Assembly: GCA_018266835.1 (NCBI GenBank)
Contig: JAFDZP010000002.1
Location: forward strand, 262,419 to 326,418
DNA: 64,000 nucleotides
Origin: Bacteroidota bacterium
GTDB taxonomy: Bacteria > Bacteroidota > Ignavibacteria > Tepidaquicellales > Tepidaquicellaceae
Reading direction: 5' to 3'
A model generated the notes under the pieces. The model searched no databases. It was not told the origin of the DNA and saw only the letters and a list, made by a program, of their open reading frames with translations. Made by a program: the position numbers and the translations under genes. Shown piece by piece: positions 18,403 through 27,885 of this stretch; positions within the stretch are counted from its first letter, which is position 1; every line of letters starts with the position of its first letter.

Positions 18403-19455
18403 TTAGAAAAGTTTAGATGTGTTTTGCTCTAAGTCCAGTAAGAATTTTTTGCGGTATAATCCTCCGCCGTAGCCTGTAAGTGTTCCGTCTGAACCGATTA
18501 CTCTGTGACAAGGAATTATGATGGAGATTTTATTCATGCCGTTTGCATTTGCAACTGCACGGACTGCCTTGGGCATTTTTATATTGTTTGCCTGAGTCTG
18601 ATATGAAACAGTTTTTCCATAGGGAATATTCATTAATTCCTTCCAGACTTTATTCTGGTATTCGGTTCCGGACGGATCAAGCGGAATGTCGAAATCTTTT
18701 CTCTTACCCTCAAAATATTCCTTCAACTGCTTATCAAGCTCCTTGAAGAACGGAGATTTCCCCGGAATTACTTTTGCTTTTAATCTTCTCTCCAGTGAAA
18801 GGATCTGATTCTGCAGCATCCTTCTATCGACAAATTCCAATAAACAAATTCCTTTATCGGTCGCCGCTGCAAGCATTGGGCCAAGTGGTGTTACAATTCG
18901 TTCGGCTGAAACTATATTTTTATATGAAGATTCCGATGGAGAAAATCCTGTTGTCTTCTTGAAGAAATCAGAGAAGCCGCTGAGAGATTCATAACCTGAA
19001 TCAAATGCAGTCTCAGTAACTTTTTGCCCTTCACGGAGATTTCCGTAAACTTTGTTTAATCTGTTCATTTTATGATATGCTGAAAATGTCATGTTAAGAT
19101 TTTTTTTGAACCATCTCGTAAGCGTATGAGGATTTATTCCCATGTCAATTAACTTTCTCTGGTTCAATTTTACAAATGGATCTTTTTCAATTTCACTCAA
19201 AACCTTTTTCACAAACTCAGGCTTATCGTAGATGTTCAACGGCTTGCATACTTTACATGGGCGGTATCCGAATTTTAAAGCTTCGTCTGCAGTTTTGTAA
19301 AACTCAACATTTTCCTGTTTGGGCTTTTTAGCTGTGCACACTGTACGGCAGAAAATTCCTGTAGTCTTTACTGCAATGAAGAACAGGCCATCGTAAGATG
19401 TATCTCTATTCATCAGAGCATTATACATTATTTTTGGTGATGGTAACGTTTGCAT
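18403..19455 (-). CDS. ada: Ada: methylphosphotriester/O6-methylguanine repair protein and regulator
   Basis: A bifunctional alkylation-damage protein of 350 residues. The N-terminal Ada domain has the zinc ligands Cys36, Cys40, Cys67 and Cys70; one of the first two is the methyl acceptor from phosphotriesters in the family. An AraC-type helix-turn-helix follows (about 85-180, LSGFSDFFKKTTGFSPSE). The C-terminal O6-alkylguanine transferase domain carries the acceptor Cys316 in IIPCHRVIG. All three domains are complete, so self-regulated induction by methylation is likely, as known for Ada. It stands alone; no alkA or alkB is adjacent. Confidence 0.95.
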   Translation of the reverse strand: MQTLPSPKIMYNALMNRDTSYDGLFFIAVKTTGIFCRTVCTAKKPKQENVEFYKTADEALKFGYRPCKVCKPLNIYDKPEFVKKVLSEIEKDPFVKLNQRKLIDMGINPHTLTRWFKKNLNMTFSAYHKMNRLNKVYGNLREGQKVTETAFDSGYESLSGFSDFFKKTTGFSPSESSYKNIVSAERIVTPLGPMLAAATDKGICLLEFVDRRMLQNQILSLERRLKAKVIPGKSPFFKELDKQLKEYFEGKRKDFDIPLDPSGTEYQNKVWKELMNIPYGKTVSYQTQANNIKMPKAVRAVANANGMNKISIIIPCHRVIGSDGTLTGYGGGLYRKKFLLDLEQNTSKLF

Positions 19456-19562
19456 GATTTAATACTTCGTTGATTATTTATACTATACAAAGATACTATA
19501 AATGATTTGGCAGGACAACCGATTTTTGAACAAGGAATTTTTTATCCTATATAAAACACAAA

Positions 19563-19580
19563 AGGCGTGTTGCCACGCCT
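19563..19580 (-). terminator. Terminator after dnaK
   Basis: AGGCGTG (19563-19569) pairs with CACGCCT (19574-19580); on the minus strand the stem is followed by TTTTGTGTTTT. It starts 30 bases past the dnaK stop. Confidence 0.8.
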
Positions 19581-19609
19581 CTTATTTAAACATAATTACT
19601 ATTTTCTAA

Positions 19610-21562
19610 TTATTTCTTGTCTTTATCATCAACTACTTCAAAGTCTGCATTTTCGACTTTTTCACCCGAAGCTTCCGCTCCTGCATTAGGGTTAGGACCT
19701 TGTTGTCCTGCGCCTGCATCAGTGCCGGCTCCCGGGTTTTGTGTTGCCTGTGAATACATCTGTGTAGATGCTTCGTTCCATGCAGCATTAAATTCATCGA
19801 TTGCAGTTTTAAGTGTTGCAGCGTTATCGGTCTTAGCAGCTTCTTTTAGTCTGTCTATAGAAGATTGTATCTTCGATTTTGTAGCATCATCAAGCTTGGC
19901 TTCGAATTCTTTCAATTGTCTTTCGCCCTGGAATATCATTCCGTCAGCCTGATTCTTTAAGTCAATCATTTCTTTCTTCTTCAGGTCATCTGCTTCGTGT
20001 TCTTTAGCATCTTTCTTCATCTTTTCAATTTCAGCATCGCTCAATCCTGAAGAGTGAGTTATCTTTATTGACTGAGATTTTCCTGAAGCATTATCTTTTG
20101 CAGAAACATTTAAGATACCGTTCGCATCAATATCGAATGTAACTTCAACCTGCGGAACGCCTCTTGGTGCAGGTGGAATTCCTTCTAAATGGAATCTGCC
20201 TAATGTTCTGTTATCCTGAGCCATTGGTCTCTCGCCCTGCAGAACGTGAATTTCAACACCGGGCTGATTATCACTTGCTGTTGAGAAGATCTGTGACTTC
20301 TTAGTTGGGATAGTTGTATTTGCTTCAATAAGTTTAGTCATTACACCGCCAAGGGTTTCAAGACCTAATGATAAAGGAGTTACGTCAAGCAGTAAAACAT
20401 CTTTTACATCACCTGCAAGAACACCGCCCTGAATTGCAGCGCCGATTGCAACTACTTCATCAGGATTTACGCCTTTGTTCGGCTCTTTACCGAATAAAGC
20501 TTTTACTCTGTCCTGTACCATCGGAATTCTTGTTGAACCGCCGACGAGAATAACTTCATCTATTTCTTCAACTTTATAACCTGAATCTTCAATTGCTTTT
20601 TTACATGGACCGACTGTTCTTTCTACTAAATTAGAAATTAATGATTCGAACTTAGCTCTTGTAATGGTTTCAAGTAAGAACTTAGGACCTTCAGCAGTTG
20701 CTGTAATGTAAGGAAGATTTACTTCAGTTTGTGAGCTAGAAGATAAAGCTTTCTTAGCAGTTTCAGCAGCATCTTTTAATCTTTGCATTGCCATCGGATC
20801 TTTTCTTAAATCGATACCTTCTTTTTTCTTGAACTCTTCGGCTAGATAATCAATCAATACGTGGTCAAAGTCATCACCGCCTAAGTGTCCGTCACCGTTT
20901 GTAGCTTTTACTTCGAATACACCGTCACCTAATTCAAGGATTGAGATATCGAATGTACCGCCGCCTAAATCATATACCGCTACTTTTTCATTTGCTTTCT
21001 TTTTATCAAGACCGTAAGCAAGCGCTGCTGCTGTAGGTTCGTTGATAATTCTTTTTACATCAAGTCCTGCAATTTTACCTGCATCTTTTGTAGCTTGTCT
21101 TTGCGAATCATTGAAGTAAGCAGGAACTGTAATAACAGCTTCTGTTACAGGCTGGCCTAAATAATCTTCAGCAGTCTTCTTCATTTTCTGAAGAATCATT
21201 GCAGAGATTTCCGGCGGAGAATAAATTTTGTTTTGATTTGTTGCAGGGTCAGTTATTTCAACTCTGGCAACATCGTTTTCGCCTTTGATAACTTTGTAAG
21301 GCACTTTACCGATTTCACTGGTAACCTCATCATATCTTCTTCCCATAAATCTCTTTATAGAGAATACAGTGTTATGAGGATTTGTTACAGCTTGTCTTTT
21401 TGCCGGGTCGCCGACTAATCTGTCACCTGTTTTGGTGAAAGCAACTACAGAAGGAGTAGTTCTTGCGCCTTCAGCATTTTGAATAACAACGGGGTCATTG
21501 CCTTCCATAACGGCTACGCACGAGTTTGTGGTACCAAGGTCAATTCCGATTATTTTACCCAT
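19610..21562 (-). CDS. dnaK: Chaperone DnaK (Hsp70)
   Basis: The main Hsp70 chaperone, 650 residues. It begins [20 protein letters not shown], has the phosphate-binding [13 protein letters not shown] and [11 protein letters not shown] motifs of the ATPase domain, the [14 protein letters not shown] linker entry to the substrate-binding domain, and the acidic end [21 protein letters not shown]-like glycine-rich linker precedes the tail. GrpE and DnaJ are not adjacent. An AGGAAA site lies ahead of the ATG. No CIRCE operator was seen upstream. Confidence 0.98.
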   Translation of the reverse strand: MGKIIGIDLGTTNSCVAVMEGNDPVVIQNAEGARTTPSVVAFTKTGDRLVGDPAKRQAVTNPHNTVFSIKRFMGRRYDEVTSEIGKVPYKVIKGENDVARVEITDPATNQNKIYSPPEISAMILQKMKKTAEDYLGQPVTEAVITVPAYFNDSQRQATKDAGKIAGLDVKRIINEPTAAALAYGLDKKKANEKVAVYDLGGGTFDISILELGDGVFEVKATNGDGHLGGDDFDHVLIDYLAEEFKKKEGIDLRKDPMAMQRLKDAAETAKKALSSSSQTEVNLPYITATAEGPKFLLETITRAKFESLISNLVERTVGPCKKAIEDSGYKVEEIDEVILVGGSTRIPMVQDRVKALFGKEPNKGVNPDEVVAIGAAIQGGVLAGDVKDVLLLDVTPLSLGLETLGGVMTKLIEANTTIPTKKSQIFSTASDNQPGVEIHVLQGERPMAQDNRTLGRFHLEGIPPAPRGVPQVEVTFDIDANGILNVSAKDNASGKSQSIKITHSSGLSDAEIEKMKKDAKEHEADDLKKKEMIDLKNQADGMIFQGERQLKEFEAKLDDATKSKIQSSIDRLKEAAKTDNAATLKTAIDEFNAAWNEASTQMYSQATQNPGAGTDAGAGQQGPNPNAGAEASGEKVENADFEVVDDKDKK

Positions 21563-21678
21563 ATATTTTTATATTTCCTTTCTTTTTTCTTTTTTAAAAA
21601 CGCGAATTTGTAAACTAACTAATTGTAAAGTGAATTTAAATGTAAAACCTTGTCAATTTCTTTAACATAGCATATTCT

Positions 21679-21960
21679 TTAACCGTTTCCATCGTTTATC
21701 CTGACTGATATGTACTTTCCTTTTGATTCCATTTTTCTTGATTCACTCTTTTGAATTGCTTCTGAAAGCTCGTTATTAATCTCAATATTAAAATCAATCT
21801 CACCTTCAGTATTACTTAAAACTTGCAGTTGGTTATTGTTTGAATCTTCTTCGATGAATGAAGTTACTTCTTGTTTCGGTACTTCCTTATTTCTTATGTC
21901 GTATCTGTGGCTGTTAATGCCGATGCCTATTAATAGAATAAGCGTAAAAATTATTTCCAT
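21679..21960 (-). CDS. Small membrane-anchored hypothetical protein
   Basis: A 93-residue protein I do not recognise. Residues 1-16 form a hydrophobic N-terminal anchor or signal (MEIIFTLILLIGIGIN) followed by an acidic, polar tail. A good ribosome binding site (CGGAG, 9 bases before the ATG) supports translation. It sits between hsp20 and dnaK on the same strand, so a stress-related role is possible, but only by position. Confidence 0.55.
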   Translation of the reverse strand: MEIIFTLILLIGIGINSHRYDIRNKEVPKQEVTSFIEEDSNNNQLQVLSNTEGEIDFNIEINNELSEAIQKSESRKMESKGKYISVRINDGNG

Positions 21961-22010
21961 TCGTGTCTCCGGGGTATTCTGGTTAATTGTAAACTACTTT
22001 AAATAATAAA

Positions 22011-22040
22011 AAGGGTGTTCAATTTTACTCAAACACCCTT
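22011..22040 (-). terminator. Terminator after hsp20
   Basis: AAGGGTGTT (22011-22019) and AACACCCTT (22032-22040) form a 9-bp stem with a 12-base loop; on the minus strand TTTTTATTATTT follows. It lies between hsp20 and the small membrane protein gene, which starts 50 bases on. Confidence 0.75.
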
Positions 22041-22188
22041 CTCTTACCTCTTCATCTTTTATTTATCCAACCAAATCTTTTAATCGATAATCTGAATTAA
22101 TTTCTTTAACGCGGCAGAATCTCTGTGGGTGATTTCCTGCCTTTCCGACCGGTAGCCGGAAGTTATTTACTTAATGGTGATTATTAAA

Positions 22189-22635
22189 TTACTTAATTGT
22201 AATTTCTTTTACGAACGGTTTTGCTTCTTCTACCTTTGGTAATAAGATGTGCAATACACCGTCTTTGTAAGCTGCTTCGATATTGTCTTTTTTAATATCG
22301 TTTGTTAAGCTGAAAGTTCTTTTGAACTCTCCGTAATATCTTTCGTTTGTTACTGATGTTTTATCTTTGAAAGTTTCATCTTTCTTTTTAGAACCTGAAA
22401 TTGTTAATGTGTTTTCTTCAAGATTGATCTTTACATCTTCTTTTGAAACACCCGGTAATTCAACTGAAATGTAGAAATTATCTTTATCTTCTACGATTTC
22501 TGACTTTGGTGCAAAACCGAAAGTCTTATCAAAATTAAAAGCTACGTCGGATAAATCTTTCCAGTTGAAAAGCTTATCAAAGCCTTCAAAATTTAAAAAG
22601 TCTTTGTTTGGTCTGTTGAATTTTACTATGTTCAT
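22189..22635 (-). CDS. Small heat shock protein, Hsp20/alpha-crystallin family
   Basis: A 148-residue holdase chaperone that binds unfolding proteins and passes them to DnaK-type systems. The alpha-crystallin domain spans about 45-140, with VELPGVSKEDVKINLEEN and YGEFKRTFSLTNDIKKD stretches and the A-x-x-x-n-G-V-L motif (AAYKDGVLHILLPK). The start has a very strong ribosome binding site (AAGGAGAT, 7 bases from the ATG). It is followed by its own terminator and lies near dnaK. Confidence 0.95.
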   Translation of the reverse strand: MNIVKFNRPNKDFLNFEGFDKLFNWKDLSDVAFNFDKTFGFAPKSEIVEDKDNFYISVELPGVSKEDVKINLEENTLTISGSKKKDETFKDKTSVTNERYYGEFKRTFSLTNDIKKDNIEAAYKDGVLHILLPKVEEAKPFVKEITIK

Positions 22636-23349
22636 TTGTATATCTCCTTTATGTTTTTATGTGGTTTTGCTTTATTATAATACAATAGCCGTGCCAAAGC
22701 AAAAACCTTGATTTTGAGCTATTTTTAGCATTTTTCTATAAAAATGGATGCAAAAATCTGCAAATTAATGAAAAGAATTACATATTGAGTGAAGAATATT
22801 TCAAATTTGTGAAATAATGAGCTGTAAGTTTTTAAGCTAAAATTAATTAATAAATTTTATAATTTTGATGAATTTTTGACGGATTTTTGAACACAGATAA
22901 TTATGATAAAATATGATGACACAGATTGTAACATTATTGTCACATTTTCGAAACCACTATTTACCTTTCAACCTTCTTACTATTTAAAAATTAAATTGTC
23001 ACATTATTGTAACATTCTGAGCAAAGCTCAGTCCAGCTTTAGCGGGATTATTTCCCAAACTTCCCTTTTAACCTTCTTACTATTTAAAAATTACATTGTC
23101 ACATTATTGTAACATTCTGAGCAAAGCTCAGTCCAGCTTTAGCGGGATTATTTCCCAAACTTCCCTTTTCTAACCTTCTTACTATTTAAAAATTACATTG
23201 TCACATTATTGTAACATTCTGTGCGAAACTCAGTCCCGTCTTTCTCGTTTTAAGGATAAATAAAATATTGGATTTTCTAAAGTAATATTTATAATTTATA
23301 AAATTAAATAGACGGGGAATTTTTAACTTAATTTAAAAAGGAGTCATCA
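22636..23349. other. Long intergenic region with tandem repeats
   Basis: A 714-base gap between divergent hsp20 and the T9SS cargo pair. The part next to hsp20 is AT-rich and must hold its promoter. From about 22921 to 23240 it is filled by the tandem array described separately. The last 100 bases before the GTG start are AT-rich, with GTATT/TATAAT-like sequence but no promoter I can fix. A 69-codon open frame across the repeats is not credible as a gene. Confidence 0.55.
22921..23240. repeat. Tandem array of 100-bp units
   Basis: Units start with AACCTTCTTACTATTTAAAA at 22970, 23070 and 23172, giving periods of 100 and 102. Copies 1 and 2 are nearly identical; copy 3 matches for about 50 bases and then decays (…GTGCGAAACTCAG). 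A worn partial copy seems to precede at 22921-22969. Each unit holds TTGTCACATTATTGTAACA and a hairpin CTGAGC-AAA-GCTCAG (23017-23031, 23117-23131). Confidence 0.9.
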
Positions 23350-24618
23350 GTGTTAAATCGATACTTTTTTTTTATTGCTCTTTTCTTACTTTCCTCTTGT
23401 TACACCATCGGTATTTACTCTCAAATTGTAACAGAAGATCCGAGAGCAACAACTGTTCTTCCAAATGCCTATTCAGGAATAGGCGGGACGGGAGCTTTTA
23501 CCGGTCCACTGGGTAATACTGCAAGAACATATCAGTGGTTAATAAATGCAAACCAGCTGACCACTATGGTAGGGAATAATATAGTTTCTCTTTCTATGAG
23601 AATCCCAACTTCTTCCGTTGCAAATTGGCCAACCGCTGATGTAACTTACAGTAACTTTGATATATATCTTTCACCAAGCAGACCTCCATCCGCCAGGAGT
23701 TTAACATTTGATTCAAATATAACAGGTACGAAAGTTCAGGTCCGTTCAGGCAGTTTATTAGTAACAGCAAACTCTTATACTTTCGGCAGCACTCCGAATG
23801 CCTTTGGTCCTGCTATAACTTTCACAACACCTTACTTATATTCCGGAGGTGATTTACTAATTGAGCTAAGGCATAGCGGTTTCACCGGTACAACAAGAAC
23901 AAATGATGCAATAACTACTTCTACATCCGGTTATGCAACTGACTACAGCGCCTGCTGGACGGGAAGCTACACCGGTACTACGGGTTCCCAGGGAAATTTT
24001 TGCGTCATCCAATTAAATGATGCAGTTGCGCCTGTCGAACTTTCATCTTTCACTTCAATTACAGTCAGAAATAATGTATCTATTCATTGGACTACTGAAT
24101 CAGAACACAATAATCCGGGATTCGATATTGAAAGAAAATCAATTGAACAAAATTCACAAAATGATTGGATAAAAATTGCAAATGTTCAGGGATACGGAAA
24201 TTCTAATGAACCAAAAAACTATACATATTTTGATAACGGTCTACAGTCAGGAAAATATACTTACCGATTAAAACAGATAGATTACAACGGTGGTTTTGAA
24301 TATTTTACTTTGACAAACAATGTTGAAGTCGGACTGCCGAATGAGTTCAGGCTTTCTCAGAATTATCCGAATCCGTTCAATCCTGTTACAAAAATTAATT
24401 ATGAAATTCCTTTTGAGAGCAATGTAAGTTTAAAAGTTTATAACATGCTAGGAAAGGAAGTTGCAAATCTAGTAAACAACAGCTTGCAAAAAGCCGGGTT
24501 TTACTCTGTGGAGCTAAATGCAAATAATCTGACAAGCGGAACATATTTTTATAAAATTACTGTGGTGGGAAATACAAAAGATTTTACAGCAACCAAAAAA
24601 ATGCTTTTAATTAAATAA
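23350..24618 (+). CDS. T9SS cargo protein, paralogue 1 (with extra Fn3-like domain)
   Basis: A 422-residue secreted protein. The start is GTG at 23350, chosen because GGAGTCATCA precedes it exactly as it precedes the ATG of the paralogue at 24661. Signal peptide 1-24 (…GIYSQ; Cys17 is not in a good lipobox). Residues about 25-225 match the paralogue throughout (YQWLINANQL/YQMIINANQL, SNFDIYLSP/SNYDIYLAP, GNFCVIQ). Residues 226-328 form an Fn3-like module (PVELSSFTS…YRLKQIDYNGGFEYF) absent from the paralogue but present in the gene at 14934. A type A sorting domain (333-422) ends KKMLLIK. Function unknown; probably a surface or extracellular binding protein. Confidence 0.88.
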   Translation: MLNRYFFFIALFLLSSCYTIGIYSQIVTEDPRATTVLPNAYSGIGGTGAFTGPLGNTARTYQWLINANQLTTMVGNNIVSLSMRIPTSSVANWPTADVTYSNFDIYLSPSRPPSARSLTFDSNITGTKVQVRSGSLLVTANSYTFGSTPNAFGPAITFTTPYLYSGGDLLIELRHSGFTGTTRTNDAITTSTSGYATDYSACWTGSYTGTTGSQGNFCVIQLNDAVAPVELSSFTSITVRNNVSIHWTTESEHNNPGFDIERKSIEQNSQNDWIKIANVQGYGNSNEPKNYTYFDNGLQSGKYTYRLKQIDYNGGFEYFTLTNNVEVGLPNEFRLSQNYPNPFNPVTKINYEIPFESNVSLKVYNMLGKEVANLVNNSLQKAGFYSVELNANNLTSGTYFYKITVVGNTKDFTATKKMLLIK

Positions 24619-24660
24619 TAATCTTAAAAGTTTTTCTTAAATAATAAAACGGAGTCATCA

Positions 24661-25653
24661 ATGTTAAAACGTTACATTTTTTTTCCTATCTTATTTTTGC
24701 TTGTAATTTGTTTTAGTTCAGGTGCTTATTCTCAATTAGCAAGCCCTGAAGCCCTCTTCGTTATTCCGAGTACTTATGCAGGCACAGTCGGCACGGCAAC
24801 TTTTACGGGACCTACAGGTAACACAGCCCGTACTTATCAGATGATTATAAACGCAAACCAGCTTACTGCTTTGGTGGGAACACATATTACTTCAATTACT
24901 TTTAGAAATCTTAGCTCATCAACCACTGCCTGGCCTTCTGCTGATGTTACTTTCTCAAATTATGATATATATCTTGCGCCGGGTGTTCCGCCTGCCGAAA
25001 GACATTCAACATTCGATTCCAACATTGTAGGCACAAAGACTCAGGTGCGTTCAGGAAGCCTGGTAATTCCGGCAAACTCATACGGTGTAAACGGCACTGC
25101 TCCGCATCCGTTCGGCGATCCTCCGATTAATTTTAATACTTCTTATCTTTATACCGGCGGGCATTTAGTTATTGAAATAAGACATACAGGCTTTACAGGT
25201 ACATCAAGAGCTAATGATGCAATTGGAACTTCTACATCAGGCTATGCAACTAATTTCACTGCAGGATGGCAGGGAAGCTATACCGGTACGGCAGTTACGC
25301 AGGGGAACTTCTGCGTTATTCAGATAAATAATTCACCTGTTGCAACAGGAATTACTCCTGTAACTGGAACACCAACTGAATTTAAGTTAATGCAGAACTA
25401 TCCTAATCCATTTAATCCCGTTACAAAAATTGAATACGCTCTGCCATATGAGAGCAGCGTAAATTTAGTTGTTTATGATTTGCTGGGACGTGAAGTTTCA
25501 AATCTTATAAACAATAAATTACAGCCGGCAGGATTTTATTCTGTTGAGTTCAACGGTTCTAATTTAACAAGCGGGACTTATTTTTTCAGAATGACTGCGC
25601 AGGGAAAAGAATCAGATTTCGCAACAACAAAGAAAATGATTCTATCTAAATAA
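24661..25653 (+). CDS. T9SS cargo protein, paralogue 2
   Basis: A 330-residue secreted protein arising by tandem duplication with the gene 42 bases upstream. It has a signal peptide (1-24, …GAYSQ), the shared N-terminal domain (25-225) and a type A sorting domain (238-330, QNYPNPFNPVTKIEYALP, ending KKMILSK). Compared with its neighbour it lacks the 100-residue Fn3-like module. A strong ribosome binding site (CGGAG) precedes the ATG. The pair is probably one transcript ending in the terminator at 25679. Confidence 0.88.
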   Translation: MLKRYIFFPILFLLVICFSSGAYSQLASPEALFVIPSTYAGTVGTATFTGPTGNTARTYQMIINANQLTALVGTHITSITFRNLSSSTTAWPSADVTFSNYDIYLAPGVPPAERHSTFDSNIVGTKTQVRSGSLVIPANSYGVNGTAPHPFGDPPINFNTSYLYTGGHLVIEIRHTGFTGTSRANDAIGTSTSGYATNFTAGWQGSYTGTAVTQGNFCVIQINNSPVATGITPVTGTPTEFKLMQNYPNPFNPVTKIEYALPYESSVNLVVYDLLGREVSNLINNKLQPAGFYSVEFNGSNLTSGTYFFRMTAQGKESDFATTKKMILSK

Positions 25654-26271
25654 ATTTTTAAAATTTTCTAATAAATTGACCTGACAGGTTTTTAATCCTG
25701 TCAGGTCTTTTTTTTATTCAAAAAAACTTAACAAAATTATAAAATTTTTATCGGAAATTTCAGATTGTAACAGACCTAATAGGTTAATCCGCAACAATGG
25801 ACTGCCAAGTCTATGAACAATAATATAGTAAAGGGAATTTTATGTAGAAATACAGCGTTCCCTATTCCTACTAATAGGGAAAAAAAGTGAGAAGAGTTTG
25901 GAAGAAAATTTATGGAAGTATTATAGCTTTTTCTGAAAAACTGAAATTTATTGTCATCATTAATTGGGTTAGATTTTTAAAAATCAATTTGGTTTAATAT
26001 TATTTATTTATTACTTCTTTGAAGAAGATAAATTTAAAACAATTCTTACAACCTGAAAGATTACTGAGAACATTAAAGATGAAACCGGTTTTAAAATTTT
26101 TTCCTGCATGATTTTTTATTATTTAAATTTTCTATACAAAGATAGAATTGTGCAGCTTTCGGTTCAAAGAGAAAAATTCAACAAATACCGAAAATATTCA
26201 ATGGCTTTTCATACAAAAAATGGTTAAAATGGATAAATAACTATTTTTTATTTTCCTGAAATACCGAGATA
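25654..26271. other. Intergenic region with terminator and hairpin
   Basis: A 618-base gap between plus-strand genes. It has the terminator/repeat at 25679-25716, a second perfect 9-bp hairpin TTCCCTATT/AATAGGGAA (25858-25866, 25873-25881) with an A-run after it, and otherwise AT-rich sequence. No RNA gene or coding frame is supported. Confidence 0.5.
25679..25716 (+). terminator. Terminator made from a dispersed 29-bp palindrome
   Basis: GACCTGACAGG (25679-25689), loop TTTTTAAT, CCTGTCAGGTC (25697-25707), then nine T residues. The same palindrome with an identical loop occurs at 41215-41243 and, inverted, at 41345-41374, so this is also a repeat family. Confidence 0.9.
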
Positions 26272-27768
26272 ATGATTCCAATAAATACATTTGAGATCTT
26301 AAAAACATTCAAAAAAGCCGATTTTAAAAGCTTTAGTGACTTCATTAACTCACCTTATCACAATTCAAATAAAGTACTAATAAAATTATTCGAAGAAATT
26401 AAGAAGTTTTCCCCGGAATACTCACATGAAAAACTGACTTATCAGCTTTTATATAAAAAATTATATCCAGGAAAAACTTTCAGTGAAAGAACAATTAAAA
26501 ACAGACTGACGGAATTCTCTCAGTTATTAAGAAGTTTTCTGGCAAACGAAAGATTAAAATATGATGAGAATGGATACTACAAATTGTTAATTACTGAACT
26601 GCAGAAAAGAAAGTGTTTTTCATTATCCAACAAAGTTGTTCTTTCGAATAAGAAAAAATTATCGGAGTCTAAAATATCTCCTGATTATTTTATGCATATG
26701 CACGTCCTTGAAGAAGCATTTCATTACAACTCTTTGCAGCTCAGTGAGGTAGAAGTTTATGAACGCATGGAATTCTCTTCGAGAAAAGCAGAGCCCATTA
26801 TTTCTCATTTCTTTTCCACCTTCTTTGTTCATTTAAGCGAACACATTACATTTAATGAAACAACGAACTTTAATAACAAAAAGAATAATATCTTAAATGA
26901 ATTTGTAAAAACAATTAATCCTGATAGTTTTATACAATATCTTGAAAGTACGAACAACAAATATTTTCCTTATCTTAAGGCATATTATTTGACATATAGA
27001 ATTAAAGTAGATGAAGACACTCTTCCTATTTATAAAGAACTCAAATCCATATTTCTAAAACACGGAGCTGAATTTGAAGAGACAGATACATACATGCTAT
27101 GGGCAGTGCTTTGCGAGACTCTCTACTTAAAGCTAATTCCTGCAGATCTATCATTTAAAAAAGAGGTCTTCGAACTTAATGATTATTTTCTGAAACTTGG
27201 AATTTATCCGAACGCAAATGAAGAGTATTTTGTACCGCAGGTCTTTGAAAATATTTTCAGCGCTGCAGTAATTGAAAAAGAATTCGGATGGGCAGAGAAG
27301 TTTATTGAAAAGTACGGACCGACACTTCACCCAAACATACAGAATAATCAGGTAAATTATTGTCTTGGAGTACTGAATTTTAAATTAAAAAAATACGAGA
27401 AATCACTGGAGCATATAAGCAAAGTAAATTATTCAGATATAATAATGAAAATAAATTTACGCTTTTATACTCTGCTGAATTATATAGAAATGAAGCATTA
27501 TGAATCTGCTCTTTCACTGATTGACTCGGCAAAACACTTTACTTCATCAAACGAAAAAATACCGAAATATCTGCATGAACACATGAATACATCTTTAAAA
27601 ATATTCAAAAAAATTATTTTATCTGAAGCAGAAGTAAAAGAACTGGATTATTCTGTTTTAAAAGAAGCTCAGGAAGCAAAAAGATTTTTCCAGAAATCGT
27701 ACGCTATTGAAAAAATTAAAAGCATACTGGCAAAGCAGGAACGGAAACCAAAACATACTATAATATAA
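26272..27768 (+). CDS. Hypothetical helical protein, TPR-like
   Basis: A 498-residue soluble protein without signal peptide or membrane segment. I do not recognise a named family. The N-terminus (LKTFKKADFKSFSDFINSPYHNSNKVLIKLFEEIKKF) is of a type I have seen in uncharacterised Bacteroidota proteins; the rest is helix-rich, and the part from about 350 to 430 has TPR-like helix pairs (NYCLGVLNFKLKKYEKSLEHI, YTLLNYIEMKHYESALSLI). It lies 117 bases before the TPR-histidine kinase and may act with it, but that is inferred from position and fold only. Confidence 0.7.
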   Translation: MIPINTFEILKTFKKADFKSFSDFINSPYHNSNKVLIKLFEEIKKFSPEYSHEKLTYQLLYKKLYPGKTFSERTIKNRLTEFSQLLRSFLANERLKYDENGYYKLLITELQKRKCFSLSNKVVLSNKKKLSESKISPDYFMHMHVLEEAFHYNSLQLSEVEVYERMEFSSRKAEPIISHFFSTFFVHLSEHITFNETTNFNNKKNNILNEFVKTINPDSFIQYLESTNNKYFPYLKAYYLTYRIKVDEDTLPIYKELKSIFLKHGAEFEETDTYMLWAVLCETLYLKLIPADLSFKKEVFELNDYFLKLGIYPNANEEYFVPQVFENIFSAAVIEKEFGWAEKFIEKYGPTLHPNIQNNQVNYCLGVLNFKLKKYEKSLEHISKVNYSDIIMKINLRFYTLLNYIEMKHYESALSLIDSAKHFTSSNEKIPKYLHEHMNTSLKIFKKIILSEAEVKELDYSVLKEAQEAKRFFQKSYAIEKIKSILAKQERKPKHTII

Positions 27769-27885
27769 TAAATTATTTTGCAGAAATAGGATTTTTAGCG
27801 TTTTGTTTTAACCGATGTAATTAGATATATTTGTAATACAAGTTTAAAGAAATTTTTGTAAAAAAGTTTTCAATAGGGGGGAAAC

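Noticed and set aside
19617..19952. Open frame antisense to the dnaK 3' end
   Set aside because: It lies wholly inside dnaK in a frame mirrored by its Ala/Gly/Lys-rich tail; no ribosome site or homology.
22903..23112. Open frame across the tandem repeats
   Set aside because: It is a by-product of the repeated unit, has no ribosome site, and its codons are explained by the repeat period.
22921..23240. CRISPR array
   Set aside because: Units are 100 bp long, directly joined, with no short repeats alternating with unique spacers and no cas genes near.
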